64,000 nucleotides of DNA from the NCBI RefSeq assembly GCF_003202755.1, contig NZ_QGLK01000005.1, positions 186,001-250,000 on the forward strand, in the 5' to 3' direction. A program made the translations under genes and the position numbers. Each line of letters begins with the position of its first letter. Position 1 is the stretch's first letter. This document shows, piece by piece, positions 1-10,257 of this stretch. A model generated the notes under the pieces. The model was not told the origin of the DNA. It saw only the letters and a list, made by a program, of their open reading frames with translations, and made no database searches. Source of the stretch: Bifidobacterium asteroides. GTDB lineage: Bacteria > Actinomycetota > Actinomycetes > Actinomycetales > Bifidobacteriaceae.

Positions 1-3000
1 GATAGAGGTGTGGGCACCGTCCGCGAAGGAGTGGATGTACCCGACCACGCCAGCCACGGGCAGACCCATGCGCAGGGCGATGTCCCCGCGGGTCAGCAGG
101 ATGGTCCCGCCGCCCTGGGACTCCAGGAAGCCGCCGCGCCGACGGTCGTTGGCCCGGGAGAAGAACCGAGGCTGGATGCCCTTGGAGTACATCTCGGCGG
201 AATCGGCAGTGGCGTTCATGTTGCCGAAGCCGATGACCGACTCCACGCCGATGTCGTCGATGGCGCCCGTGACCACGAAGTCAGCCTTGCCCAGAGCGAT
301 CTTGTCAGCGCCCTCCTCAAGGGAGACCGCGGCCGTGGCGCAGGCCGAGACCGGCTGGACCATGTTGCCATAGCCGCCGATGTAGGACTGCATGACGTGC
401 GCGGCCACCACGTTGGGCAGAGCCTCCTGAAGGATGTCCGTGGGGATCTCCTTGCCCAGGAAGCGGTCAAGGTAGAGCTTGCGCATGGAGGCCATACCAC
501 CGAAGCCGGTCCCCTGGGTGGAGGCAACCTTGGAGGGATGCACGGCCTGCAGGATCTCCACAGGGGTGAATCCGGCCGACAGGTAGGCGTCCACGGTGGT
601 CACGATGTTCCAGAGGGCGATCTGATCCACGTCCCCGACCATGGAGGCGGGAATACCCCACTTGACCGGGTCGAAGCCCTTGGGGAACTGGCCGCCCACG
701 GTCCTGGACATGGTGGCCCGACGCGGCACGCGGATGCGGGAGCCAGGCAGGCGGGTGACGGTCCACTCGCCGGACTCCTCGTCGCGGGCGACGCTGGTGT
801 GGTCCGGATCCTGGGCCACGTACTCCTGAGCCATGTCCCTGGTGGGCACCGAGAAGGCCACGTCGTGATCCAGGAAGACGTCCACCTCCTCCTCGTTGGT
901 GCCCTGGCGGTAGTCGGAGCCCATGCCGTCGTCGAAGGGACGGATGCCGGAGCGGGCCACCACCTGGTCGTGGTAGCGCTCGGCGATGTCCTGCTCGGGG
1001 ACCAGCTCGCCGTCGGTGTCGTACCAGCCAGGCTTGGGGCTGTCCTGCCACTCGACCAGACCCATGTTCCAGGCCAGTTCGAGCACGGCGGCGGCACTCA
1101 GGTCGACCTGTCCATCCGAGTGGATGCCCATCTCGGCCTCGAAGCGGGTGCGGCCGGAACCCCAGGGACCCATCTCGCCGATGGAGACGATGACGATCTG
1201 ATCCTCGGGTCTGGCCGTCACGCCCTGCCAATCCTGCAGATCCACCGGGGCCTGGGCGGGCACCCGGGGTGTGGGCAGGGCCTTGATGACCCGGTCTGGA
1301 TCCTTGTTGGTATCTGCGGGCGCATCTCCGGGCTTTCCAGCCGGAACCGCTGTCGACGGATCGTCGTTCTGGGCAGCCTCGGCCTTCAGGGCCTTGAGGT
1401 CCAGAGGGCTGGAACCCAATCCACCGGTCAGGTCGGCCTTAAGCGGGGCCTGGAGAGCCTGCTGACGAGCCTCTACAGTGCAGAGATCCAGCAGGGAATC
1501 AGCCATCTGCCCGGTGGAGTAGGTGTGGACGCCGTGGCGCTCCACCACCTGTACCAGCGGATCGTTGCCACCCATGAGTCCGGTGCCGCGGACCCAGCCG
1601 ATCAGCGGGTGGGAGAAGGTGACCCGGCCGGACCAGTCCTGCTCGGGACGGGACCGGTTGACGATGGCGTCCAGGGCGGCCTTGACCTCCCCGTAGGCTC
1701 CGTCGCCGCCGAACATGCCACGGTTGGGCGAGCCGGGCAGGACCACATGCAGACGGTGGTCGACGTCGGTATCCGCCCCGATGCCGGCGAACCCTGCAAT
1801 CTGGCGTTCCAGGCTCCAGAGCATGAGCCGGGCCTGGGACTCGAAGAGCCGGCCCGAGTCGGCCATGGTCCCGTGCATGGCGGGGGCTGCGAAGGGCAAC
1901 AGCAGGGTGGGCTCGTAGGCGGGCTTGAGCACGGTGGTCGTAGCCCCCGTGGTCTTGCGCTGCTCGTTGCCGACCCAGTCGACCAGGGCATCCACATCCC
2001 GGTAGCTGGACAGGTTGGCGGACACGATCCAGAGACGGGCACCGCCCACGGCATGGCGACGGTAGAGGTCGCGAGCCCAGATGACGGTCTGCGACTTCAG
2101 GGAATGGCAGACGGCGATGACCGTCGCCCCACCCTCCAGGAGGCCGGCAGTCAAAGATCCAGCGATGGACTTGGGGGCCACGCCGGTGACCACGGCCACG
2201 TCCTTGGCGAATCGTGCGGCGGTCTGGTCCGAGTCGGCAGGGGTCATGGCCTGGTCGGCGATGCCGCTGAAGACCCGGGCCAGATCCTGCTCGCCGCGTT
2301 TGCCCGCCTGCTCGGCATACCAGACGGCCTGATCGTGCACCTCGCGTCCGGCTCCTACGAAGCTCAGGCGGCTGCGGTCATCATCATGCTCGTGGTAGAT
2401 GTGAGCCAGATCCTCACGGGCGCTGGCCCAGCGGTCGTCGAAGAGGACGGCGCGCGAAGCCTCGAACCTTGGCGCCACCTGCTCGGGCCAGTCGCTGCCC
2501 AGCTCGGCATCGACGGCGGCCACAACGGCGGCATCCTCATTCTCACCAGGCTGGACGACCGGAGGCTTGAGCCCCAACTTGTCCAGGAGGAAGCGGGCGG
2601 TGGAGGCCAACACACCCTCGGAGCCGGTCACCTGGGCCGCAAAGGCATCCAAGGCGGCGGAGTCAACCACGGCACCGCCAGCAGCACCGCCTGCAGAAGG
2701 CATGGAGACCGTCACGCCGTGACGCTGGGCCACCTGCTGAACGGCCTGGTCGATCAGCGCATTGGCCGCAGGCACGGTGGAGACGGCCTCGGTGGGCAGG
2801 AGGGCCAGGTCGCCGCCGCGCGAGGAGGCACCCTCGCGGGTGTCCAGGACCAAGCTGGCCACGGTGGCCGAGACCCAGCCCGCACCCAGCTGCCAGACGT
2901 CGGAGACCCGTTGCTCAACCTGCTGCAGCTTGAGGCCGGATGGGCCGAAGAGGTCGCGGATACGCTCACGCACGATGTCGGAGAGCACCGGACCGAAGGG

Positions 3001-6000
3001 CCGATAGTTGGGGGCCACCTTGTTCACCAGGGCGCTCAGGTCGGTCATGCTGGCCTCGGCTGCTCCGTCCACGCTGGCCACGCCCAGCTCCGAGCTGATG
3101 TCCATCAGCAGCTGGTTGCGCCTGGAGGAGACGCCGTTGGTCAGGGTGTCGGTGGTGTCGGTCTGCCCGATCTGCTCGGGGCGGATCTTGGTGGAGTAGG
3201 CCAGCAGAACGGCGATGGCGTCCGAGGCCTTGAAGGGCAGGTCGGCCACATCGGCACCCGATGGGCCACCGGTGGTCGAGGCCGGAGCAGGAGCCGAATC
3301 CTCGGCTGCCGCAGGGGCTGAGGCAGGGGCCGGAGCCGGAGCCGATGCAGGCGCGGGCGCAGCAGCCTGAGTAGGTTCAGGGCTGGAATCCTGGACCGGG
3401 GCTGTGGGCTCCTCCTCCACCGGGGCCATGGGATCGGTGTCGGTCAGATAGACCCGGCTCTCGTCCCTGCCCAGGTTGTAGACGCTTACGTGACGCTCGC
3501 GGAAGTCGGGCAGCTTCAGGGTCTTGGTGCCCAGGTTGGCCAAGGTGGGCGAATGTCCCAGCCCTACCTCGATCAGCTGCTCCACGCCCAGGCCGCCCTG
3601 CTCGGGGGCATCGAACATGATCGCCTGGGTCTCGATCCAGCGCACCGGGGAGGCGAACTGCCAGGAGAGCAGCTCGGTCAGCAGCAGACGGCCCAGCTTC
3701 TGGTCGTCGGCCGCATACTGATCCCAGACCTTGGGATCGTCCAGAGCCTGCTTGATGCGTTCGGAGGGAACCACCTCCAGGATGGAGGCCGCGAACTCCT
3801 TGGTCATCTGGAAGGGCCGTGCAACCAGGTTGGGTATGTAGCGACCCTCCAGGCGGGAGTAGTCGATGTGCTCGGGCAGCAGGGCGTCCAGGGTGTCACG
3901 GAACTCGGGCACACCCTTGCGCAGCAGGGTGGAGTGGAAGGGCACGTCGATGCCGGGCACGTACATGAAGGCCGGCTTGCCGCCCGCCTCCTTGGCCCGA
4001 CGGTTGGCATCGGCTCGCAGGTACTCCAGACCGGCGATGGTCCCGGCCACGGCGTACTGCTGGCCGGCCAGGTTGTAGTTGACGATCTCCAGGAATTCGC
4101 CGCACTCCTTGGACACGGACTCCACATACTGCTTGACACCGGAGTCGCCCACGCCGAACTGGTTGGGACGCAGGGCGCCCATCCGGTAGTTGCTGCGCCC
4201 CTGCTCGTCACGTTCGATCAGGGAGTGCATGGTGGATCCGCGGTGGAAGACCAACTCCAGGACCGTCTCCAGGGACATGACCCCGGCGAAGGAGCTCAGA
4301 GCATTGTACTCACCCAGGGAGTGACCGGCGAAGTAGGCGGGCCAGATGTCCATGCCGGACTCACGCAGGCGGGCGGTCTGGGCGAAGGCCACGGTGGCCA
4401 GGGCCACCTGGGTGAACTGGGTCAGGTTGAGCAGACCCTCCGGATGGTGGTAGGTGACCCCCTTGGCCGTCAGGGTGTGGGGGTTGTCACGCACCACGGC
4501 CAGGATGGAGAACCCCAGCTTGCTGCGGGTCAGGGCATCGGCCCGTTCCCAGGTCTCACGGGCGGCCGGGGACTTGGCCCGCTCGTCCAGGACCATGCCC
4601 TGCTGCTGGATTCCCTGGCCGGGGTAGACGTAGGCGGTCCTGGGGGCGCGGGCGATCGCCGTGCCGCGGGAGACCAGCTGGCCGTCGATCCTGCAGGTGA
4701 CCTCCAGGACCAGGCCGCCATGGCGGACCTTGCCCACGCGCTCCAGGCTGATCTCCACCTTGTCGCCCAGCTGGACCATGCCGTACATGTTGTAGGTCCA
4801 TCCGGCGATCTCGTAGTGGACGCCCTGCTCGTCGGTGGCCTGGGCCGCGTACTGGGCGGTGGCCGACAGCCACATGCCGTGCACCAGCGGCGCAGACAGG
4901 CCGGAGACGGCTGCTCCTCGCTTGGAGGTATGGATGGGATTGAAGTCCCCGGAGGTACGTGCGAAGGCGGTCATGTCCTTGGGGGCGGTGACGGTGACGC
5001 GACGCAGCAGCCTGCGCGGCGTGTCCACCGTGTCGGCGCGGATACCGCCGTACTCGGGAGCCTCCTGGGGCAGCTGGTCGCTGTAGGCGCGGCCACGGAT
5101 GGCGAAACGCTCGACCTCGCGGGCCAGCACGGTCCCGTCCTGGGCGGCGTGGACCACATGGATGGTCACCACCCGGCCGGAGGAAGATTCCTGGTAGGGC
5201 TCGGCCCAGCTGGTCAGCTCGATCCGCTGGCCGGTGTATTCCAGCAGGCGCTTCTCTCTGACCTCCAGCTCGATCAGGTGGTCCAGATGGACCGCATTGA
5301 GCAGTCCCTCGATGATGGGGAAGCCATTCACATAGACGGATCCCAGGGCTGCGTAGATGGCCGGCCAGGCCGGACCCACCAGGGCGTCCGGGGCGAAGCC
5401 GGAGGGAATCAGCGCATCGGGTAGGGCGCCTCCGGTGGCCGCCTCATGGTCGAAGCCCAGGTTGGCTGCCAGGGTGTAACCGCTGTGGGCCAGGCCGAAG
5501 GGATGCTCAGGGTCGTCATCGTCCTTCTCGATGACAGGCATGGCCTCCAGCTTATCGCCGGTGACGGAGGTGTTGCCGATGCCGGCTGTATCGGCCAGCA
5601 GGGCGTAGACGTCCTTGGGCAGGCGGCTGCGGTCGACAACCGGGAAGAGGCCGACCTGGTCGCTCTTGAGGGTCAGCGGCACGACGATGTCGCGCACCGC
5701 ATGCCGGTCCAGGCCGCCGTCGGGGTCGTCGTCCCAGTAGGTGTCCAGATGGATGTCCAGATCGTAGTGCTCGCCCTGGTCGTCCTGGCCGGTGGCGGTG
5801 ATGGTGTAGTTGGGGTCGTCCATGGCCGTGCCGTAGGCCGGATTGGCCATCAGGTGGCCCACCCAGGAGATGTTGGGGCTGCGGCGGATGAACTCCTGCG
5901 CGTCAGCGGCGCCTGCCAGCTGGCTGTAGGCCTTGGCAGGACCGTTGTCCAGGTCGTGCACCCGGTCTATGGCCGCCTGCTCGAACCGTCCCAGAATGGA

Positions 6001-8634
6001 GGCCACCGGCTCGTCCACCGTGGTGATGCCCGCCACGGAGATGGGCCCGGGAATGGCCCTGACCGAGTCGGCGCCGTAACGGGGGTCCTCGGACTGCCAG
6101 AGCTGATCCTGGCCCCACCAGCGCAGCAGATCATTGTCGATGACCGGCACGAAGGGCATGGGCTTGGGGTACTCGCGCACCAGGACGGGGAACCAGGCCA
6201 CGTCGGTGGGCACCACCTTGAGCTCGGCTGCCTGGGGATAGGCCTCGTGCAGTCGGCGAAGTGCCTGCTCGGGCTCGACCACATCCTGCCTGGAGGCGAA
6301 GATGGAGTCGAACTCGCCGCTCTGACGCTCGCAGACACGGGCCTCAATGCGCCGCAGCAGGTGCAGGAAGCGGTCGATGTAGGTGTCATCGGCCCAGGGG
6401 TAGGCCAGGTCGGCGAAACGTTGGGCCCAGTCCTGGTAGGTCATGGTCTCCAGATCGCCGAAGTAGGGCTTGGCGGTCTTGTTCAGGGCCTCGATGATCT
6501 CTGCGCGACGGGTCTCCAGCTCCTCGGGGTGCTTCATGACCCGGACCAGCAGGCGGCCGCACTCGGCGGAGGAGTTCTCCATCTCGTAGATGTCGGCGTG
6601 CAGATGGCTCAGGCCGGAGCCCACACCTCCCACGGACTTGCCGCTGGGCACCCACTTCTCGCCCATGGGGGCGAAGGGGTCCGGATCGGGGGTGGAGCTG
6701 TCGATGCCGGGGGTGGCCACCAGAGCCCGCTTGATCTCAGGATTGGTGTGAGCCTCCTTGGCGGTCATGGCCGCTGTGCCGATCATGACGCCGTCCACGG
6801 GCATGTCCGGCAGGTGGTAGGCACGGGACCACTGACCGCTGATGTAGTCGGCCGCCCGCTCAGGGGTGCCGATGCCGCCGCCGGCCACCAGAACGATGTT
6901 GGGGCAGGCACGAACTTCGGCGTAGGTGGTCGAGAGCAGGTCGTCCAGGGACTCCCAGGAGTGGTGGCCGCCGGCGGCCCCGCCCTCGACCTCCATCAGA
7001 ATATGGGTGGGGGCGACCTTGCGGGCGATGGCCACGACCTGGCGGATCTGGTCCACCGTGCCGGGCTTGAAGGCCACGTAGGGGAAGCCCTCCTCGTTGA
7101 GCTGACGGATCAGGGACACGGCCTCGTCCAGCTCGGGGATGCCGGCAGAGATGACCACCCCGTCGATGGGGGTGCCGGAGGCGCGCTTCTTGGGCACGAT
7201 GTGCTGGCTGCCGAACTGGAGGTTCCACAGGTAGCGGTCCATGAACATGGCGTTGAACTCGACCGTGCGGCCCTCCTGCAGCTGGTCCTCCAACTGGGAC
7301 ACATGGCGGTCGAAGACCTCGGCGGTCACCTGGCCGCCGCCGGCCAGCTCGGCCCAGTAGCCGGCGTTGGCGGCCGCAGCCACGATCTCGGGCTCCACGG
7401 TGGTCGGGGTCATGCCGGCCAGCATGACCGGGGGCTTGCCGGTCAACCGGCTGAAGGCCGTCTCCACCCGGGGACCGGCCGGTGTCTCAAGCAGACGGGG
7501 AGCCAGCTTGGACCAGTCCTGGGTACGGACCGGATCCTCCTCCATGGTGGACAGCTGCGCGCGCCGGGCCTGGTTGGAGGCCTCGACCACGCCCACGCCG
7601 GTGCCCTGGACCAGGTTGTCCACCAGCTTGCCCAGGGTCTCGCCCGGGCCCAGATCCACCAGCCAGAGGGAGGCGGCATCCTGCTGGTCCATGACCTCGG
7701 CGATCCGGCCGGCCCAGTCGGCATGGTTGAGCAGGACCTCCTGAGCCAGAACCCTGGCACGCCCGGTGTCCAGACCGCAGCGGGAGGCCCAGTCCACGCT
7801 CAGATCCACGGCCTCCTTCATGAGCGGCGAGTGGAAGGGCAGGGTCACATCCAGGTACTCCAGAACCGGCGAGAAGGCGGTTCCGCCACGGACCTTGTCC
7901 TCGCGCAGTTGGCGCTGATGCTCGCTCTCCTTGCCCGCCTCGATGGCGAAGGCTGCCAGATCCTCCGGATAGCCGGACAGGACCAGATTGCGATCCGAAT
8001 TGGTCACGGCCACGCTGATGGGGCCGCGAGCGCCAGGCACCCGGTCGATCAGGACCTCCACCTGATGGCGGGTGGCGCCGCGCACCGAAAGCATAGGGGT
8101 GGCCTCACCCTGGCGGTGGATGCCCAGACGACGGGCCTGACGGGTGCCAGCCGTTCCGATCAGCATGGCGGTGGCCAGAATCTGGTCAATGGCACCCTGA
8201 GCAGCCTTGAGGGATCCGGCAGCCTGAATCTCCTGAACCATGTGAACGCCGATGATGCCCTGGGAGTGCCCCAGCAGGGCCACTGGACGGGCCTGGGCCG
8301 CGTCGTAGCCCAGCTGGTCCATATCCATGAGTGCGCCCAGCTGCACCAGGGCGATGCCGGGCACGCTGACCGCAGCGTCGGCGGCCGGCCCCAACCTGAC
8401 CGGGTCGGGCCTGTAGCCGAACATATCCAGCTGACGACCGTTGGTGGCCAGCAGGTCGGGCTTGACTGCCCTGAGCAGGTCGGTGGCCGCCGCCATGCGC
8501 TCCTTCAGGGCCTTGTCGATGTCAGGATCGCCCTGCAGATCGGCCAGGGCCACGGTCCAGGGGTTGGATTGGCCGGCGAACATAAGCGCGTGCGGCTGCT
8601 CAGCGAGACGGTTGATGAAGAATGTACTGGTCAT
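1..8634 (-). CDS. fas: Type I fatty acid synthase, C-terminus off the left edge
   Basis: A single open frame of 2,878 codons runs from ATG at 8634 to position 1 without a stop, so the gene is cut by the window edge. It builds long-chain acyl-CoA from acetyl- and malonyl-CoA in the cytoplasm. Domain order is that of fused actinobacterial FAS-I: acetyltransferase (GHSQG, Ser124), FMN-type enoyl reductase (from about residue 398, with a glycine-rich AGGGIG), hot-dog dehydratase (about 1255), malonyl/palmitoyl transferase (GHSLGE, Ser1439), Ala/Pro linker (about 1740-1790), acyl carrier region (GVSSRRNQ, about 1831), ketoreductase (DGAYGEVK, Tyr2314) and ketosynthase (SACATAA, Cys2765). All five motif checks are in the same frame, which argues against a frameshift. 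Family length is about 3,100, so some 200 residues, including the ketosynthase histidines, lie outside. It follows accD by 51 bases and is probably cotranscribed with it. Confidence 0.97.
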   Translation of the reverse strand, partial: MTSTFFINRLAEQPHALMFAGQSNPWTVALADLQGDPDIDKALKERMAAATDLLRAVKPDLLATNGRQLDMFGYRPDPVRLGPAADAAVSVPGIALVQLGALMDMDQLGYDAAQARPVALLGHSQGIIGVHMVQEIQAAGSLKAAQGAIDQILATAMLIGTAGTRQARRLGIHRQGEATPMLSVRGATRHQVEVLIDRVPGARGPISVAVTNSDRNLVLSGYPEDLAAFAIEAGKESEHQRQLREDKVRGGTAFSPVLEYLDVTLPFHSPLMKEAVDLSVDWASRCGLDTGRARVLAQEVLLNHADWAGRIAEVMDQQDAASLWLVDLGPGETLGKLVDNLVQGTGVGVVEASNQARRAQLSTMEEDPVRTQDWSKLAPRLLETPAGPRVETAFSRLTGKPPVMLAGMTPTTVEPEIVAAAANAGYWAELAGGGQVTAEVFDRHVSQLEDQLQEGRTVEFNAMFMDRYLWNLQFGSQHIVPKKRASGTPIDGVVISAGIPELDEAVSLIRQLNEEGFPYVAFKPGTVDQIRQVVAIARKVAPTHILMEVEGGAAGGHHSWESLDDLLSTTYAEVRACPNIVLVAGGGIGTPERAADYISGQWSRAYHLPDMPVDGVMIGTAAMTAKEAHTNPEIKRALVATPGIDSSTPDPDPFAPMGEKWVPSGKSVGGVGSGLSHLHADIYEMENSSAECGRLLVRVMKHPEELETRRAEIIEALNKTAKPYFGDLETMTYQDWAQRFADLAYPWADDTYIDRFLHLLRRIEARVCERQSGEFDSIFASRQDVVEPEQALRRLHEAYPQAAELKVVPTDVAWFPVLVREYPKPMPFVPVIDNDLLRWWGQDQLWQSEDPRYGADSVRAIPGPISVAGITTVDEPVASILGRFEQAAIDRVHDLDNGPAKAYSQLAGAADAQEFIRRSPNISWVGHLMANPAYGTAMDDPNYTITATGQDDQGEHYDLDIHLDTYWDDDPDGGLDRHAVRDIVVPLTLKSDQVGLFPVVDRSRLPKDVYALLADTAGIGNTSVTGDKLEAMPVIEKDDDDPEHPFGLAHSGYTLAANLGFDHEAATGGALPDALIPSGFAPDALVGPAWPAIYAALGSVYVNGFPIIEGLLNAVHLDHLIELEVREKRLLEYTGQRIELTSWAEPYQESSSGRVVTIHVVHAAQDGTVLAREVERFAIRGRAYSDQLPQEAPEYGGIRADTVDTPRRLLRRVTVTAPKDMTAFARTSGDFNPIHTSKRGAAVSGLSAPLVHGMWLSATAQYAAQATDEQGVHYEIAGWTYNMYGMVQLGDKVEISLERVGKVRHGGLVLEVTCRIDGQLVSRGTAIARAPRTAYVYPGQGIQQQGMVLDERAKSPAARETWERADALTRSKLGFSILAVVRDNPHTLTAKGVTYHHPEGLLNLTQFTQVALATVAFAQTARLRESGMDIWPAYFAGHSLGEYNALSSFAGVMSLETVLELVFHRGSTMHSLIERDEQGRSNYRMGALRPNQFGVGDSGVKQYVESVSKECGEFLEIVNYNLAGQQYAVAGTIAGLEYLRADANRRAKEAGGKPAFMYVPGIDVPFHSTLLRKGVPEFRDTLDALLPEHIDYSRLEGRYIPNLVARPFQMTKEFAASILEVVPSERIKQALDDPKVWDQYAADDQKLGRLLLTELLSWQFASPVRWIETQAIMFDAPEQGGLGVEQLIEVGLGHSPTLANLGTKTLKLPDFRERHVSVYNLGRDESRVYLTDTDPMAPVEEEPTAPVQDSSPEPTQAAAPAPASAPAPAPASAPAAAEDSAPAPASTTGGPSGADVADLPFKASDAIAVLLAYSTKIRPEQIGQTDTTDTLTNGVSSRRNQLLMDISSELGVASVDGAAEASMTDLSALVNKVAPNYRPFGPVLSDIVRERIRDLFGPSGLKLQQVEQRVSDVWQLGAGWVSATVASLVLDTREGASSRGGDLALLPTEAVSTVPAANALIDQAVQQVAQRHGVTVSMPSAGGAAGGAVVDSAALDAFAAQVTGSEGVLASTARFLLDKLGLKPPVVQPGENEDAAVVAAVDAELGSDWPEQVAPRFEASRAVLFDDRWASAREDLAHIYHEHDDDRSRLSFVGAGREVHDQAVWYAEQAGKRGEQDLARVFSGIADQAMTPADSDQTAARFAKDVAVVTGVAPKSIAGSLTAGLLEGGATVIAVCHSLKSQTVIWARDLYRRHAVGGARLWIVSANLSSYRDVDALVDWVGNEQRKTTGATTTVLKPAYEPTLLLPFAAPAMHGTMADSGRLFESQARLMLWSLERQIAGFAGIGADTDVDHRLHVVLPGSPNRGMFGGDGAYGEVKAALDAIVNRSRPEQDWSGRVTFSHPLIGWVRGTGLMGGNDPLVQVVERHGVHTYSTGQMADSLLDLCTVEARQQALQAPLKADLTGGLGSSPLDLKALKAEAAQNDDPSTAVPAGKPGDAPADTNKDPDRVIKALPTPRVPAQAPVDLQDWQGVTARPEDQIVIVSIGEMGPWGSGRTRFEAEMGIHSDGQVDLSAAAVLELAWNMGLVEWQDSPKPGWYDTDGELVPEQDIAERYHDQVVARSGIRPFDDGMGSDYRQGTNEEEVDVFLDHDVAFSVPTRDMAQEYVAQDPDHTSVARDEESGEWTVTRLPGSRIRVPRRATMSRTVGGQFPKGFDPVKWGIPASMVGDVDQIALWNIVTTVDAYLSAGFTPVEILQAVHPSKVASTQGTGFGGMASMRKLYLDRFLGKEIPTDILQEALPNVVAAHVMQSYIGGYGNMVQPVSACATAAVSLEEGADKIALGKADFVVTGAIDDIGVESVIGFGNMNATADSAEMYSKGIQPRFFSRANDRRRGGFLESQGGGTILLTRGDIALRMGLPVAGVVGYIHSFADGAHTSI

Positions 8635-8685
8635 GATGTCCTATTCATAGAGAGTTAGGGATTACTGATAATGACGAGGAAAAGT

Positions 8686-10257
8686 TCACAGAGGCTGGTT
8701 GCCGTGGTGCTTGTCGTTGACCCTGACGCGTTGCTTGTCTGCCAGGAGGTCCATGGCCTGGACCAGGACCGGTCTGGTCTGCTCCGGGTCGATCATGGCG
8801 TCCAGCTCGCCCATCTCCAGGGAGAGATTGGCGTTGACGGTGCTGGTCTCGTACTCCTGAGCCAGCCGGTCGCGCAGCTCATCCACGTCCCGGCCGGCCT
8901 CCTTGGCCTCCTGCAGGTCGCGCCTGTGGATGATGTTGACCGCGCCCTGGGCCCCCAGCACGGCTATCTGCGAGGAGGGCCAGGCATAGTTGAGGTCCGC
9001 GCCGATGGCCTTGGAGCCCATGACGATGTAGGAGCCGCCGAAGGCCTTGCGCAGCACAATGGTGACCATGGGCACCTGGGCGTTGGCATAGGCGTATATG
9101 ACCTTAGCCCCCCGGCGGATGATGCCGGCGTGCTCCTGGTCCGAGCCAGGCTTATAGCCAGGGGTGTCCACCAGGGTGATGACCGGCAGGTTGAAGGCAT
9201 CGCAAAGACGGACGAAGCGGGCCAGTTTCTCGGAGGATTCCACATCCAGGCTGCCCGCGTCCACCATGGGCTGGTTGGCCACGATCCCCACCGGCCGGCC
9301 CTCCAGGCAGGCGAAGCCCACCACGATGGACCGTGCGTAGAGTTCCTGGACCTGAACCAGCTCGCCGTAGTCGACGATGGCGTGGATGACGTCCAGCACA
9401 TCGTATGGCTGCCGGTCGTTCTCGGGGATGACCGTGGCCAGTCGCTTGGCGGCCTGGCGCTCGGCATGGCCGGAGATGAAGGCGTACCGGGGAGGCTCCT
9501 GGCCGCTGTTGGCAGGCAGGTAGGCCAGCACGGTCCGGGCGTAGTCGATGGCGTCGGCCTCGTCCTCACCCAGGTAGTGGGCCACACCGGAACGGGTGTT
9601 GTGCACGTAGCCGCCGCCCAGCTGGTCCATGCTGATGGTCTCGCCGGTGGCTGCCTTGACCACGTCGGGACCGGTGACGAACATGTCCGAGTTCTCCTTG
9701 GTCATGATGATCAGGTCGGTCAGGGCCGGGCAGTAGACGGCACCGCCTGCGCAGGGTCCCAGGATCAGGGAGATCTGCGGGACGAAGCCACTGGCCTGGC
9801 AGGTCTTACGGAAGATGCGGCCATACTGGGTCAGGGCGGCCACACCCTCCTGGATGCGGGCGCCTCCCGAGTCGATCATGGCCACGATGGGAACCTTGAT
9901 CCGCAGGGCCATGTCCATGAGCCGGCAGATCTTCTCGCCCTCGGCCCGGCCCAGGGTACCGCCCCTAACGGAGAAGTCCTGGGCGTAGACGCCGACCTTG
10001 CGCCCGTAGACCAGGCCGAAGCCGGTGATGACCGCAGAGCCCGCCCGGTCCCCGGCGATGTCGCCGCCGGCGAAGCGTCCCACCTCCTCGAAGGTGTCCT
10101 TGTCGAAGAGCAGATCCAGACGCTCCCGGGCGGTCTGCTTGCCCTTGGCATGCTGACGGTCGCGGGCGTGCTCCTCGGCCTGTTTGGCCAGGGCAGCAGC
10201 CCGGTGGATGCCCTGGCGCACCGGCTGGGAGCCCAAGGTGGATTCGCTGACGCTCAT
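8686..10257 (-). CDS. accD: Acyl-CoA carboxylase beta (carboxyltransferase) subunit
   Basis: 523 residues. The family transfers the carboxyl group from carboxybiotin on AccC to acetyl- or propionyl-CoA. The N-terminal half has the acyl-CoA-binding loop (GGARIQEGV) and the oxyanion-hole stretch GPCAGGAVY. The C-terminal half has DTPGYKPG followed by a second glycine pair in KAFGGSYIVMGSK, the two crotonase-type folds of PccB/AccD5 proteins. No zinc finger is present, unlike E. coli AccD. ATG at 10257 begins MSVSESTLG and overlaps the accC stop as ATGA, which fixes the start and implies translational coupling. A longer in-frame opening extends into accC but lacks family similarity. Substrate preference (acetyl versus propionyl) cannot be read from sequence; the neighbouring fas suggests acetyl-CoA. 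Confidence 0.95.
   Translation of the reverse strand: MSVSESTLGSQPVRQGIHRAAALAKQAEEHARDRQHAKGKQTARERLDLLFDKDTFEEVGRFAGGDIAGDRAGSAVITGFGLVYGRKVGVYAQDFSVRGGTLGRAEGEKICRLMDMALRIKVPIVAMIDSGGARIQEGVAALTQYGRIFRKTCQASGFVPQISLILGPCAGGAVYCPALTDLIIMTKENSDMFVTGPDVVKAATGETISMDQLGGGYVHNTRSGVAHYLGEDEADAIDYARTVLAYLPANSGQEPPRYAFISGHAERQAAKRLATVIPENDRQPYDVLDVIHAIVDYGELVQVQELYARSIVVGFACLEGRPVGIVANQPMVDAGSLDVESSEKLARFVRLCDAFNLPVITLVDTPGYKPGSDQEHAGIIRRGAKVIYAYANAQVPMVTIVLRKAFGGSYIVMGSKAIGADLNYAWPSSQIAVLGAQGAVNIIHRRDLQEAKEAGRDVDELRDRLAQEYETSTVNANLSLEMGELDAMIDPEQTRPVLVQAMDLLADKQRVRVNDKHHGNQPL

Noticed and set aside
10-8658. Long open frames on the plus strand opposite fas
   Set aside because: High GC makes the antisense of a long coding frame open; the products are Gly/His/Val-rich, lack known motifs, and the minus-strand frame has all seven synthase domains.
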